This document shows positions 6,695 through 14,497 of a stretch of DNA of 17,021 nucleotides, piece by piece. A model generated the notes under the pieces. That model made no database searches. It saw only the letters and a program-made list of their open reading frames with translations, and was not told where the DNA came from. The DNA is from Verrucomicrobia bacterium UBA6354 (GTDB taxonomy: Bacteria > Verrucomicrobiota > Kiritimatiellia > RFP12 > UBA1067), in assembly GCA_002440145.1 (NCBI GenBank), contig DJRS01000178.1:333-17353 (forward strand), in the 5' to 3' direction. A program made the position numbers and the translations under genes. Position 1 is the stretch's first letter. Every line of letters begins with the position of its first letter.

Positions 6695-8107
6695 ATGAAA
6701 ACGTACGCACTGTTCGGTCTCGCGGTTTGGGCTATGGTCGCGGCGGCGGAGACGCGGGTCTACCGCACGGAGGCGCGCGGCGGCGAGATGCGGGAGGTCG
6801 CGGGCAACTTCTGGTCGGATCTCCCGCAGGGGAACGCCAACACGGTCGACTTGGACGCCGCGGCGGCGGACCACCCGTTCACGGGCCTCGGGGTGTCGAT
6901 TCCGGAGTCGTCGTGCTGGCTCCTCTCCCGCCTGCCGGCGGAGAAGCGCGCGGAGATCCTGCGCGCGGTCTGGACGGCGGACGGCGCGGGACTTTCGGTC
7001 GCCCGGCTCCAGATCGGCTCGAGCGACTACTCCATGCACGCCTACACCTACGACGACGTGGCGGGCGACACGGAACTGGAGCATTTCTCGATCGACCCCG
7101 ACCGCCGGTACGTCCTGCCGGTCGTGAAGGAGATCCAGAAGATCAACCCGGACGTGACGTTCTTCGCGTCCCCGTGGTCGCCGCCGGCTTGGATGAAGGA
7201 CAACGGGAACGTTGCGGGCGGCTCCCTGCTGAGGGAGCATTACGGCGTCTATGCGCGGTATTTCGTCAAATACATTCAGGCTTTCCAGAAAGAAGGCGTG
7301 ACGATTCAAGCCGTCACGACGCAGAACGAACCTGAATGCGACCAGTTCGGCATGTCGCCCACCTGCCTCTGGACGGGCGAACAGGAGATGGCGTTCATCG
7401 TCAACCACCTCGCGCCCGCCCTCAAGGCGGCCGGACTTCAAACCAAGCCGTGGCTGTGGGACCACAACTTCGACGGAACGAACCGCGTGTGGCAGGCGCT
7501 CGCGCGGAAGGGCGTTTTGGAGAGCATCGGCGCGGTCGCCTGGCATCCGTACGTCGGCCAGCCGGAATGGATCAAGCCCATCCACGCGAAGTACCCGGAC
7601 CTCCCGATGGTCATGACGGAGATGGGTCCGCACGTGGACCGCTACCGCCGCGACATGCTCTGGTGGGGCGACCTGATGATGCGCACGTTCAACAGCGGCT
7701 GCGGCGGCTTCACGAGCTGGTGCATGGTGCTGGACGAACACGGCCAGCCGAACATCACGGGCGGCTTCCCGTGCGCGGGCTTCGTCGAGATCGACTCCGT
7801 CACGGGCGAGGCCGTGCCGAGCGAGCAGTTCAAGGCGTTCCGCCATGTCGGGCGGTTCGTGCGCCGCGGCGCGGACATTCTGAAAGACTTCTGGAAGGCG
7901 GGCGGCTCGGACTGGGCGCGGCGGAATGACAAGCGGACGACCTGCGCGGCGTTCCGCAACCCCGATGGCTCGCACGTCGTCGTCGTCGCCTGCAAGCCGG
8001 CGGAAGGCGACGCGTTCTCGCCCGTGCAGGTTCAGGTCAAGTACAAGGATCGTTACTTGATCGTCCAGGCCCTGCCGGGGTCGCTCACGACGATCGTCGT
8101 CCGGTGA
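6695..8107 (+). CDS. Secreted glycoside hydrolase family 30 enzyme
   Basis: This encodes 470 residues with a short signal peptide (about 1-18). GH30 enzymes are retaining (beta/alpha)8-barrel hydrolases with a fused beta-sandwich; activities include beta-glucosidase/glucosylceramidase, beta-xylosidase, beta-fucosidase and endo-beta-1,6-glucanase. Visible hallmarks are 'FASPWSPPAWMK' (157-168), acid/base Glu212 in 'TQNEPE', and nucleophile Glu309 in 'MTEMG'. The barrel spans about 60-390 and the C-terminal sandwich about 395-470, ending 'TTIVV' plus Arg, normal for this fold. Length agrees with bacterial GH30 enzymes of the glucosylceramidase-like type. The start at 6695 is one base after the oxidoreductase stop. 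The nearest Shine-Dalgarno, GGGAG at 6677-6681, is 13 bases upstream, so translation probably depends on coupling. The family is clear; exact substrate is not. Confidence 0.88.
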   Translation: MKTYALFGLAVWAMVAAAETRVYRTEARGGEMREVAGNFWSDLPQGNANTVDLDAAAADHPFTGLGVSIPESSCWLLSRLPAEKRAEILRAVWTADGAGLSVARLQIGSSDYSMHAYTYDDVAGDTELEHFSIDPDRRYVLPVVKEIQKINPDVTFFASPWSPPAWMKDNGNVAGGSLLREHYGVYARYFVKYIQAFQKEGVTIQAVTTQNEPECDQFGMSPTCLWTGEQEMAFIVNHLAPALKAAGLQTKPWLWDHNFDGTNRVWQALARKGVLESIGAVAWHPYVGQPEWIKPIHAKYPDLPMVMTEMGPHVDRYRRDMLWWGDLMMRTFNSGCGGFTSWCMVLDEHGQPNITGGFPCAGFVEIDSVTGEAVPSEQFKAFRHVGRFVRRGADILKDFWKAGGSDWARRNDKRTTCAAFRNPDGSHVVVVACKPAEGDAFSPVQVQVKYKDRYLIVQALPGSLTTIVVR

Positions 8108-8124
8108 GGCCGGACGTCGAGGAT

Positions 8125-8136
8125 TTGAAGAAAAGA
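8125..8136 (+). other. Leader motif TTGAAGAAAAGA, second copy
   Basis: Identical to 5143-5154 and at nearly the same distance from a start codon (25 bases against 24). It lies in the 42-base gap between the GH30 stop and the rhamnosidase ATG and is followed by the Shine-Dalgarno AGAGGA at 8139-8144. The two copies flank the oxidoreductase and GH30 genes. Confidence 0.35.
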
Positions 8137-8149
8137 CGAGAGGATTTCC

Positions 8150-10978
8150 ATGAAGGGAAAAGCTTCGTTGAAGATCGGGCTGCTGTCCGCCCTGGCCGCC
8201 TGCGCGGCCGGCGCGGCGACGCTGGAGGAGGACTTCAGGGATCCGCCGCGCGCGGCGGGCGTCTGGGCGTGGTGGCACTGGCAGGGCGACAACGTGACGC
8301 GCAAGGGCATCACGCTGGATCTTGAGGCCATGCGCGATTCGGGGGTCGCGGGCGCGACGATCTTCACGATCGCCGAGCACGCGGGGCTGGGCGTCCTCTC
8401 CAACAAGGTGAACGCGGCGATGTCCTACCGCAACGCGGAATGGTGGGACGTCGTGGCGTTCGCGGTCGAGGAGGCCGCGCGCCTCGGCCTGGAGATCGGC
8501 ATGCACAACAGTCCCGGCTTCTCGGTCACGGGCGGCCCGTGGATCGACCCGGCGCACGCCATGCAGAAGGTCGTCTGGACGAAGCGGGCCGTGCCCGGCG
8601 GAGCCGTCCTGAAGGGCGCGGCGCTCGAACGTCCGTGGGCGTGCCTGGGCCACTACCGCGACATCGCCGTCCTCGCCGTCCCCGACGGGGCGGCGGTCGC
8701 GGCGGGCGACATCCTCGACCTGACTTCCCGCGTCCGCGACGGCGTCCTCGACTGGCGCGCCCCCGAAGGCCGCAGCTGGACGGTCTACCGCTTCGGCCAC
8801 ACGCCGACCGGGCAGCGGACGCATCCCGTGCCGGACGAGATCCGCAAGACGTGTCTCGAGACGGACAAGCTGTCCAGGGAGGCGACCGAGTTGCACATCC
8901 GCGAGGGGCTGGAGCCGCTGAGAAAGCGTCTCGGGCGGCATTGGGGGAGGACATTCACCCACATCACGGTCGATTCCTACGAGGCCGGCAAGCAGAACTG
9001 GTCGCCGCGCTTCCGCGAAGACTTCACGGAGCTCGCCGGCTACGACCCTGTGCCGTTTCTGCCGGTCCTGGACGGCCGCACGGTCGGGTCGACGGACCGC
9101 GCGCGGGCGTTCCGCGCCGACATGGACTTCGTCGTCCGGCGTCTCTTCGCCCGCAACTACCACGGGGTGCTGCACGGCTGGGCGCGAAAAAGCGGCGTCG
9201 GGTTGCACCTGGAGCCCTACGGCGGCCCGTTCGACCCCTTTGAAGCCGCGGCGGCGAGCGATGTGCCGATGGTGGAGTTCTGGAACGGCGTGCCAAGCTG
9301 GCTCGGCAACAGGCCGTGGCTGTACGGCGGCTTCCCCGGCATCCCGGGGTCGGTCGGCCGCGCCCTCGGACGCGACATGATCGCCTCGGAGGCGTTCACG
9401 GGCGGGCCGGGCGTCTCCCGCTGGACGGAGGCGCCGCGCGACTTCAAGCGGTCGGGCGACGCCGCGCTGGCGCGCGGCATCAACCGCCTCGTCCTGCACC
9501 ACTGGGTGCACCAGCCGTTCGGGGACGACGTGCGCCCCGGCATGTCCATGGGCTTCTGGGGCTCGCACTTCGGGCGGACGCAGACGTGGCGCCGTCCGGC
9601 GCGGGCGTTCTACCGCTATTGGGCGCGCTGCCAGGCGCTCCTGCAGCGCGGCAAGGCGGTCGTGCCCGTGCTGACCGTCGGCACGCGGAGCAACCTGACG
9701 GTCTCCGCCTCCGAGACGGACGCCCTGCCGCTGTCGCTCTTCCTGCGGAAGGGGTACGTCCGGGTCGACGCGCAGGGGCGGATTGCGCTGCCGAGCGGAC
9801 GGACCTACCCCGTCCTGCGCGTGCCGCGCACGGACGCCCTGCGCCCGGCGCAGGCGATGGCCGTCGCGGCGCGTACGCGCGAACTGGTCCGCGCCGGCGC
9901 GGCGGTCTGGGGCGACTGCGCGCCGCCGCCGGACGCCAAGGGGCGCGTGTTCGCCGCGGACAGGCCCCGCGCCGAAGTGCTGGCGGCGGCCGGCGTCCGC
10001 CCGGCCGTCGAGATCGCCGCGAAGAACGTGGACGCGCTCACGGCGGAACGCTACCTCCTGGCCGGCGCGCGGCAGGACGGCGACGCGCGGTTCTTCTTCC
10101 TCGCGTGCGGACACACGAACGCCGTCTCGTTCGCGGCGACGTTCGACGCGGACGGCCGCATGCCCGAAGTGTGGAATCCCGAGACCGGCGAGACGGGGGA
10201 GGCGGACGCCTGGCGTGCGCTCCCGGACGGCCGCGTGCGGGTCGAGCTGGAGATGGGACCGTCCGACGCGCTGTTCGTCGTGTTCCGCCGGGCGGCGCAG
10301 GGTCGCCGCGGTGCGGCGCGTCCGGCCCGGCCGTTTGTTGCCTTGCGCGAAATCGCCGGCCCCTGGCGCGTCCGCTTCGCGCCGGGCGGCGGCGCGCCGG
10401 ATGGGGCGCGGGAGTGGCGGCGGCTGGCGTCCTGGAGCGCGTCGTCAACGCCGGGCATCCGCTTCTACTCGGGGACGGCGACCTACGAGACGGCGTTCGA
10501 CCTGTCCGCGGCGGACTTGGAGGGGCGGGAGTTCCGGCTGGATCTCGGGCGCGTGGAGGTGATCGCGGAAGCCGAGTTGAACGGGATCCCCCTCGGCACG
10601 GCGTGGCGGTCGCCCTATCGGCTGCCGGCGACGAAGGCCGTGCGCGCGGGACGCAACACGCTGCGCGTCCGCGTGACCAACACCTGGAAGAACCGTCTTC
10701 TGGGCGACCGTCGCGAGCCGGCGGACCTCGAATGCGGCGACGAGACGTCGCTGCCGGACTGGGGGTGGATCGCGAAGGCGAAGCCGGGACGGGGCGTCTC
10801 GCGCTTCCCGGATTGGCTGCTGAAGGGAACGCCGCGCCCCTCGCGCGGACGCGTCGCCGTGCCGCTCTGGGACTACTACGCCGACGAGGGCCTGCCGGAG
10901 GAGACGCTCGCGCTGTCGCCGTCCGGACTTCTCGGACCCGTCCGCCTCGAAGCGTGCGCGGACGGAAACGCTCTCTGA
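8150..10978 (+). CDS. Secreted GH106 family alpha-L-rhamnosidase-like hydrolase
   Basis: This encodes 942 residues with a signal peptide (about 1-22). The mature N-terminus shows the GH106 opening: 'FRDPP', then 'VWAWWHWQGDNVTRKGI' and 'DLEAMRDSGVAG', the first part of the barrel. Two further conserved-looking acidic segments are 'VDSYEAGKQNW' (Glu278) and 'ASEAFTG' (Glu414), which match family blocks; I do not assign acid and base between them. The C-terminus (about 735-850) is a beta-galactosidase-like jelly roll ('ATYETAFDL', 'LNGIPLGTAWRSPY', 'NTWKNRLLGD'), and the tail ends in the 'LLPSGLLGPV'-like closure common in these enzymes. GH106 enzymes remove alpha-L-rhamnose from pectins and other glycans, inverting and calcium-dependent in characterised members. 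It is slightly shorter than many homologues (about 1000-1100). Last gene of the operon, followed at once by a stem-loop. Family assignment is strong. Confidence 0.86.
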   Translation: MKGKASLKIGLLSALAACAAGAATLEEDFRDPPRAAGVWAWWHWQGDNVTRKGITLDLEAMRDSGVAGATIFTIAEHAGLGVLSNKVNAAMSYRNAEWWDVVAFAVEEAARLGLEIGMHNSPGFSVTGGPWIDPAHAMQKVVWTKRAVPGGAVLKGAALERPWACLGHYRDIAVLAVPDGAAVAAGDILDLTSRVRDGVLDWRAPEGRSWTVYRFGHTPTGQRTHPVPDEIRKTCLETDKLSREATELHIREGLEPLRKRLGRHWGRTFTHITVDSYEAGKQNWSPRFREDFTELAGYDPVPFLPVLDGRTVGSTDRARAFRADMDFVVRRLFARNYHGVLHGWARKSGVGLHLEPYGGPFDPFEAAAASDVPMVEFWNGVPSWLGNRPWLYGGFPGIPGSVGRALGRDMIASEAFTGGPGVSRWTEAPRDFKRSGDAALARGINRLVLHHWVHQPFGDDVRPGMSMGFWGSHFGRTQTWRRPARAFYRYWARCQALLQRGKAVVPVLTVGTRSNLTVSASETDALPLSLFLRKGYVRVDAQGRIALPSGRTYPVLRVPRTDALRPAQAMAVAARTRELVRAGAAVWGDCAPPPDAKGRVFAADRPRAEVLAAAGVRPAVEIAAKNVDALTAERYLLAGARQDGDARFFFLACGHTNAVSFAATFDADGRMPEVWNPETGETGEADAWRALPDGRVRVELEMGPSDALFVVFRRAAQGRRGAARPARPFVALREIAGPWRVRFAPGGGAPDGAREWRRLASWSASSTPGIRFYSGTATYETAFDLSAADLEGREFRLDLGRVEVIAEAELNGIPLGTAWRSPYRLPATKAVRAGRNTLRVRVTNTWKNRLLGDRREPADLECGDETSLPDWGWIAKAKPGRGVSRFPDWLLKGTPRPSRGRVAVPLWDYYADEGLPEETLALSPSGLLGPVRLEACADGNAL

Positions 10979-10981
10979 CGC

Positions 10982-11024
10982 GTTCCGTGCGCCGCGGACG
11001 CGGCTGGCCGCCGGCGGACGGAAC
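10982..11024 (+). terminator. Stem-loop directly after the rhamnosidase gene
   Basis: It begins three bases after the stop. GTTCCGT (10982-10988) pairs with ACGGAAC (11018-11024). After one G-G mismatch, CGCCG (10990-10994) pairs with 11012-11016, and after a bulged C11011, CGG (10995-10997) pairs with 11008-11010. This gives 15 pairs and a ten-base loop. No U-tract follows, so it is either a terminator of the kind common in GC-rich genomes or a 3' end stabiliser. A second small hairpin, GGCGGA/TCCGCC at 11047-11060, follows. Confidence 0.5.
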
Positions 11025-11063
11025 GGGTGTCTCCGCCGGGAGAACGGGCGGAACTCCGCCTCT

Positions 11064-11117
11064 CTACGGGAATCCACCGCGGTGCTTTTGGGAAACCCAC
11101 GCGGTGGTTTCCCGTGG
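11064..11117. repeat. Near-perfect 54-base palindromic element with an alternative fold
   Basis: ACGGGAATCCACCGCG (11066-11081) is complementary to CGCGGTGGTTTCCCGT (11100-11115) at 15 of 16 positions; the only mismatch is T-T. One wobble and one C-G pair extend the stem to 11064 and 11117. The loop is 18 bases. Within it, GGGAAACC (11090-11097) is also a perfect complement of GGTTTCCC (11106-11113), so the two arms compete for one partner. No T-run follows. It resembles a REP-like or MITE-like element; an attenuator is less likely since the tig promoter lies downstream. Confidence 0.5.
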
Positions 11118-11368
11118 CACTCTTGCGGCACGCCCGTCTTTCCCGCAGGAGCGGCCCGTCCGGACAGTCCCTCCGGGCTTGGGAATTGCCCTATGGGAGC
11201 AGAGGCGCGGGGACGGGCGGGCCGCACCGCGCTTGTGTCCGGCCGTGCATCATGGGCGTTTCCTCAACCGATCCCTCTCCTTTTTCGCTTTCGCTCTCCA
11301 CCCCTCGGAACGACCTGTCCCGGGTGTCTCACGACATGATACACTTTTCGTTTCGTACATGTAGGCAC

Positions 11369-11397
11369 TCCACAAAAGACGAAAAATATGATAAAAT
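11369..11397 (+). promoter_or_regulatory. Candidate sigma-70-type promoter for the tig-clp operon
   Basis: TCCACA (11369-11374, four of six to the -35 consensus) lies 17 bases before TAAAAT (11392-11397, five of six to the -10 consensus). An alternative -10, TATGAT at 11387-11392, has no matching -35. The segment is an AT-rich island in a GC-rich region, ends 39 bases before the tig ATG, and would give a leader of about 33 bases. Confidence 0.5.
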
Positions 11398-11417
11398 ATA
11401 TGTTCACTTTCCATCTC

Positions 11418-11424
11418 AGAGGAG
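11418..11424 (+). promoter_or_regulatory. Ribosome binding site of tig with ambiguous start
   Basis: AGAGGAG is a good Shine-Dalgarno, but its spacing is awkward: three bases to an in-frame TTG at 11428 and twelve to the ATG at 11437. The ATG is preferred because trigger factors align well from there and a three-base spacer is too short. The TTG start would add three residues. Confidence 0.55.
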
Positions 11425-11436
11425 AAATTGACGGAT

Positions 11437-12645
11437 ATGAAGACTGAAACGAAGAATTTGGACAAATGCCAAGTGCAACTTGCGGTTGCGCTGGATGCCG
11501 ACGCGGCGAATGCGGTGGTGAAAGACGTAGAGAAACAGTTTATGCGCGACGCGCGGCTTCCGGGCTTCCGTCCGGGCAAGGTGCCGCTGGCGCTGATTCG
11601 CAAGAACTTCGGCACGGAGCTCGAGAACGCGATCCGGGAGGATCTTGTCAAGCGCAATCTGAGAGCGGCGCTCGAGGACGCGAAGCTGGCGGACGTCTTT
11701 GTCGCGGTGGCCGAGCTGAGAGACGTCGCGCACAATGCGGACGGCGCGAACTTCACGCTTGTCGTCGAGGTCAAGCCGACGTTCAAGATTCCGGCCTACA
11801 AGGGTCTAAAGGTGACCTTCAACGACACGACGGTAAAGGACGAAGCCGTCCAGGAACAGTTGCGGAAGTTGCGCGAGGCGTGCGCCAAGTTCGAGGACGC
11901 GAAGGAAGGCGATGCGGCGGACGAAGGCGATTTCGTCCAGTTCGACTACGCGGGCACGGTGGACGGCAAGCCCATCCTGGAGATCGCGCCGGACGCGAAG
12001 GTGTTCGCGGAAGGCAAGGGCTTCTGGACGCAGTTTTCGGAAGGGCGTTTCATCCCCGAGGTGCTGGACGCGCTCAAGGGCATGAAAGTGGGCGAGTCGA
12101 AGGCGGACGTCAAGGTCAAGTTCGACAAGGCGTTCGCGAATGAAGCCCTGCGCGGCAAAAAGGCGGTCTACACGGTCACGCTGAAGGGGCTTCGCCGCCG
12201 CGTGCTGCCGGACGACGCGGCGTTTCTCGAGCAGCTCAAGCCGCAGTTCAAGGAGAATGCCGACTCGATCGAGAAGCTGGCGGCGTACGTCCGCGGACAG
12301 ATGCAGAAGGCGGCGGACGACAGCGAAGCGAAGCGGCGCGAGAACGAAGTGGTCGATCTGCTGCTGAAGAAGGTCGATTTCGACGTGCCGGTCTCCCAGG
12401 TCCGCCAGACGCGCGACCATATCCTCGGGGAATTCGCGCAACGCGCCCTGTATTCGGGGTTGGACGCCAAGTACTTCGAGGAGGACCGCGAGAAGATCCT
12501 CAAGGAAGCGGAGGACGCGGCGGTGCGCCAGGTCCGCTTGTGGTATGTCGTTGACGCGATCGCCAAGGCAGAGAAGCTGGATGGCGACAGCGAGAAGGTC
12601 GGCAAGAAGGTCATCGACCTCGTGTTGGCCGAAGCCAAGAAGTGA
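11437..12645 (+). CDS. tig: Trigger factor, ribosome-associated chaperone and peptidyl-prolyl isomerase
   Basis: This encodes 402 residues. Trigger factor docks at the ribosomal exit tunnel, shields nascent chains and catalyses prolyl isomerisation. The N-terminal ribosome-binding domain (about 1-115) carries the signature 'GFRPGKVP' at 43-50, almost at the position of the E. coli motif. An FKBP-type isomerase domain follows (about 155-245; 'GDFVQFDYAGTVDGKPI' begins it, then 'FIPEVLDALKGMKVGE'). The C-terminal helical substrate-cradling domain covers about 250-402 and is rich in Lys, Glu and Ala. It is a little shorter than E. coli Tig (432), mostly in the C-terminal part. First gene of a tig-clpP-clpX cluster, an order found in many bacteria, 25 bases before clpP. 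The start is discussed under its ribosome binding site. Confidence 0.95.
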   Translation: MKTETKNLDKCQVQLAVALDADAANAVVKDVEKQFMRDARLPGFRPGKVPLALIRKNFGTELENAIREDLVKRNLRAALEDAKLADVFVAVAELRDVAHNADGANFTLVVEVKPTFKIPAYKGLKVTFNDTTVKDEAVQEQLRKLREACAKFEDAKEGDAADEGDFVQFDYAGTVDGKPILEIAPDAKVFAEGKGFWTQFSEGRFIPEVLDALKGMKVGESKADVKVKFDKAFANEALRGKKAVYTVTLKGLRRRVLPDDAAFLEQLKPQFKENADSIEKLAAYVRGQMQKAADDSEAKRRENEVVDLLLKKVDFDVPVSQVRQTRDHILGEFAQRALYSGLDAKYFEEDREKILKEAEDAAVRQVRLWYVVDAIAKAEKLDGDSEKVGKKVIDLVLAEAKK

Positions 12646-12670
12646 TTTCCGCCTTCTACGGGAGCGTCAG

Positions 12671-13258
12671 ATGGAAAAAGGCTACATGATACCCTATGTC
12701 GTCGAGCAGACCGGGCGCGGCGAGCGCACGTACGACATCTATTCGCGTCTGCTGTTGGATCGCATCGTTTTCATTTCGGGCGAGGTCAACGACGAGATGG
12801 CCAACGCCGTGGTGGCGCAGTTGCTGTTTCTGCAGTCGCAAGACCCGAAAAAACAGATAAACGTCTACGTGAATTCGCCCGGCGGCAGCGTGACGGCGGG
12901 GCTGGCCATCTACGACACCATGCAGTTCGTGAGCTGCCCGATCGCGACCTACTGCATCGGGCAGGCGGCGTCCATGGGCGCCGTGCTGCTGACGGCCGGC
13001 ACGAAGGGGTTGCGCCACGCGCTGCCCCATGCGCGCATCATGATCCACCAGCCCTGGGGCGGGGCGGAAGGCAAGGCGAGCGACATCGAGATCACCGCGC
13101 GCGAAATCCTGCGCCTGAAGGATATCCTGAACGGCATTCTGGCGCAGCATTCGGGCAAGAAAAAGGCTGACGTCGTCAAGGATACGGACCGCGACCACTT
13201 CATGTCCGCGGAGGAAGCGTGCGACTGGGGGCTGATCGACAAGGTTGTCCAGGCATGA
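12671..13258 (+). CDS. clpP: ATP-dependent Clp protease proteolytic subunit
   Basis: This encodes 195 residues, the normal length. ClpP forms a double seven-membered ring that degrades proteins fed in by ClpX or ClpA/ClpC. The catalytic triad is visible as Ser101 ('GQAASMGA'), His126 ('MIHQP') and Asp175 ('DRDHFMS'); spacings of 25 and 49 residues equal those of E. coli ClpP. The 'VNSPGGSV' oxyanion segment is at 67-74. The N-terminus (Met-Glu-Lys-Gly-Tyr-Met-Ile-Pro) resembles the axial-loop start of other ClpPs, with a short propeptide at most. GGGAG at 12660-12664 precedes the ATG. The stop overlaps the clpX start as ATGA, so the two subunits are translationally coupled. The open frame continues upstream into tig, but no family similarity lies there. 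Confidence 0.97.
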   Translation: MEKGYMIPYVVEQTGRGERTYDIYSRLLLDRIVFISGEVNDEMANAVVAQLLFLQSQDPKKQINVYVNSPGGSVTAGLAIYDTMQFVSCPIATYCIGQAASMGAVLLTAGTKGLRHALPHARIMIHQPWGGAEGKASDIEITAREILRLKDILNGILAQHSGKKKADVVKDTDRDHFMSAEEACDWGLIDKVVQA

Positions 13259-14496
13259 AAAAGAAAGACGAACATTGCTCGTTCTGCGGACGCTCCGCCA
13301 AGGAAGTCGATCTGATCCCGGGAGCGGACGGCAACATCTGCGTCGAATGCGTGAAGTATCTCGACCGCATCCTCACGGAGAAAGACGCATGCGCGGAGAA
13401 AGAGTCGCAGAAGACCCAGAACCTGCCGCCTACGCCCACGCCGCGCGAGATCAAGGCGTTCCTGGACCAGTATGTCATCGGCCACGACGAGGCGAAGAAG
13501 GTTTTGTCCGTCGCCGTGCACAACCACTACCGCCGGCTGGAAAGCGCCGCGCGGAAGAACGGCGGAAAGGATCCGCTGGCGGATGTCGACATCGAGAAGT
13601 CGAACATCCTGATGCTGGGGCCGACCGGAACCGGAAAGACCCTGCTCGCGCGCACGCTCGCCAAGATGCTGGGCGTGCCGTTCGCCATCGGCGACGCGAC
13701 CGTCCTCACGCAGGCGGGCTATGTGGGCGAGGACGTCGAGAATCTCGTGCGCTATCTGCTGCAGAACGCGGGCGGGGACGTCGAACTCGCCAAGCGCGGC
13801 ATCATCTACATCGATGAAATCGACAAGATCGCGTCCAAGACCGGCAACGTGTCGATTACGCGCGACGTGTCGGGCGAGGGCGTCCAGCAGGCGTTGCTGA
13901 AGATCCTGGAAGGGACGGTCTGCCGCGTTCCGCCGAAGGGCGGACGCAAGCACCCCGACCAGGAATACATCGAGGTGGACACGACCAACATCCTGTTCAT
14001 TTGCGGCGGCGCTTTCGTGGGGCTGGACAAGATCGTCGCCGAGCGCACGGGCCGGCGCGTCATCGGCTTCAACCGCGACGCGACACCGGCCGACAAGCCC
14101 GGCGAAGAAGACGCCACGCGTCTTTTGCGCCAGGTGCGTCCGGAGGATCTCGTCAAGTTCGGCCTCATACCCGAGTTCGTCGGCCGCCTGCCGATCGTGA
14201 CGGCGCTCGAGGAGCTGACCGAGGACGACCTCGTGCGCATCCTGACCGAGCCGAAGAACTCGCTTGTGAGGCAGTATGCGAAACTGCTCGCGATGGACGG
14301 CGTCGAACTCGTCTTCGAGAAGGACGCCCTGCGCGAACTGGCGCACATGGCGCTCTCCCGCAAGACGGGGGCTCGCGGCTTGCGGGCCGAGATGGAAAAG
14401 CTGATGACGGACGTCATGTACGACGCGCCCGGGAACGACAAGATGAAGAAGATTGTCGTCACGGCCAAGATGATCCGCGAGAAACTGGGTGATTAG
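13255..14496 (+). CDS. clpX: ClpX, AAA+ unfoldase subunit of ClpXP
   Basis: This encodes 413 residues (E. coli has 424). ClpX recognises tagged substrates, unfolds them by ATP hydrolysis and threads them into ClpP. Visible parts in order: a zinc-binding domain with Cys8, Cys11, Cys29 and Cys32; Walker A 'GPTGTGKT' (122-129, Lys128); pore-1 loop 'GYVG' (155-158); Walker B 'YIDEIDK' with Asp187 and Glu188; the 'IGF' tripeptide at 270-272 that docks on ClpP; and the sensor-2 'GARGLRAEME' block near the C-terminus. All key elements are intact, so it should work with the adjacent ClpP. The ATG at 13255 was chosen because the zinc-finger domain begins there and overlaps the clpP stop by four bases; an upstream in-frame start at 13219 would lie inside clpP. 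Confidence 0.97.
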   Translation: MKKKDEHCSFCGRSAKEVDLIPGADGNICVECVKYLDRILTEKDACAEKESQKTQNLPPTPTPREIKAFLDQYVIGHDEAKKVLSVAVHNHYRRLESAARKNGGKDPLADVDIEKSNILMLGPTGTGKTLLARTLAKMLGVPFAIGDATVLTQAGYVGEDVENLVRYLLQNAGGDVELAKRGIIYIDEIDKIASKTGNVSITRDVSGEGVQQALLKILEGTVCRVPPKGGRKHPDQEYIEVDTTNILFICGGAFVGLDKIVAERTGRRVIGFNRDATPADKPGEEDATRLLRQVRPEDLVKFGLIPEFVGRLPIVTALEELTEDDLVRILTEPKNSLVRQYAKLLAMDGVELVFEKDALRELAHMALSRKTGARGLRAEMEKLMTDVMYDAPGNDKMKKIVVTAKMIREKLGD

Positions 14497-14497
14497 C

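Larger units (their letters stand above)
10979..11436. other. Gene-free region between the glycan operon and the tig-clp operon
   Basis: These 458 bases hold no credible gene. The open frames here translate to Arg-, Pro- and Ser-rich strings without family features. The first part is GC-rich and dense in inverted repeats (10982-11024, 11047-11060, 11064-11117, and CCCG/CGGG pairs around 11147-11177). The last 100 bases turn AT-rich and hold the promoter candidate. No tRNA T-arm signature and no recognisable tmRNA, RNase P or SRP RNA core was seen. A structured small RNA cannot be excluded by eye. Confidence 0.6.

Noticed and set aside
4657..6696. Minus-strand open frame of 679 codons opposite the oxidoreductase
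   Set aside because: The opposite strand carries an intact Gfo/Idh/MocA protein with clear motifs; the minus-strand product has none.
6623..10114. Open frame of 1163 codons on the minus strand across the GH30 and GH106 genes
   Set aside because: The translation is dominated by Arg, Ala, Val and His with no domain features; it is the mirror of GC-rich third positions in two well-supported + strand genes.
11115..11130. Possible sigma-54 promoter (TGGCAC followed by TTGC)
   Set aside because: Only two bases separate the blocks instead of about five, so the -24/-12 geometry fails. A similar look at 12-28 also has the wrong spacing.
9316..11364. Second + strand frame of 682 codons overlapping the rhamnosidase and the following gap
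   Set aside because: It has Arg- and Gly-rich low-complexity translation, no signal or domain, and conflicts with the GH106 frame.
11027..11431. Open frame of 134 codons in the gap before tig
   Set aside because: It runs through the palindromic element and the promoter, with Ser/Arg/Pro-rich sequence and no family resemblance.
10979..11436. Structural RNA gene (tmRNA, 6S RNA, tRNA) in the gap before tig
   Set aside because: No tRNA arms or conserved cores were recognised; hairpin density alone does not support a named RNA class.
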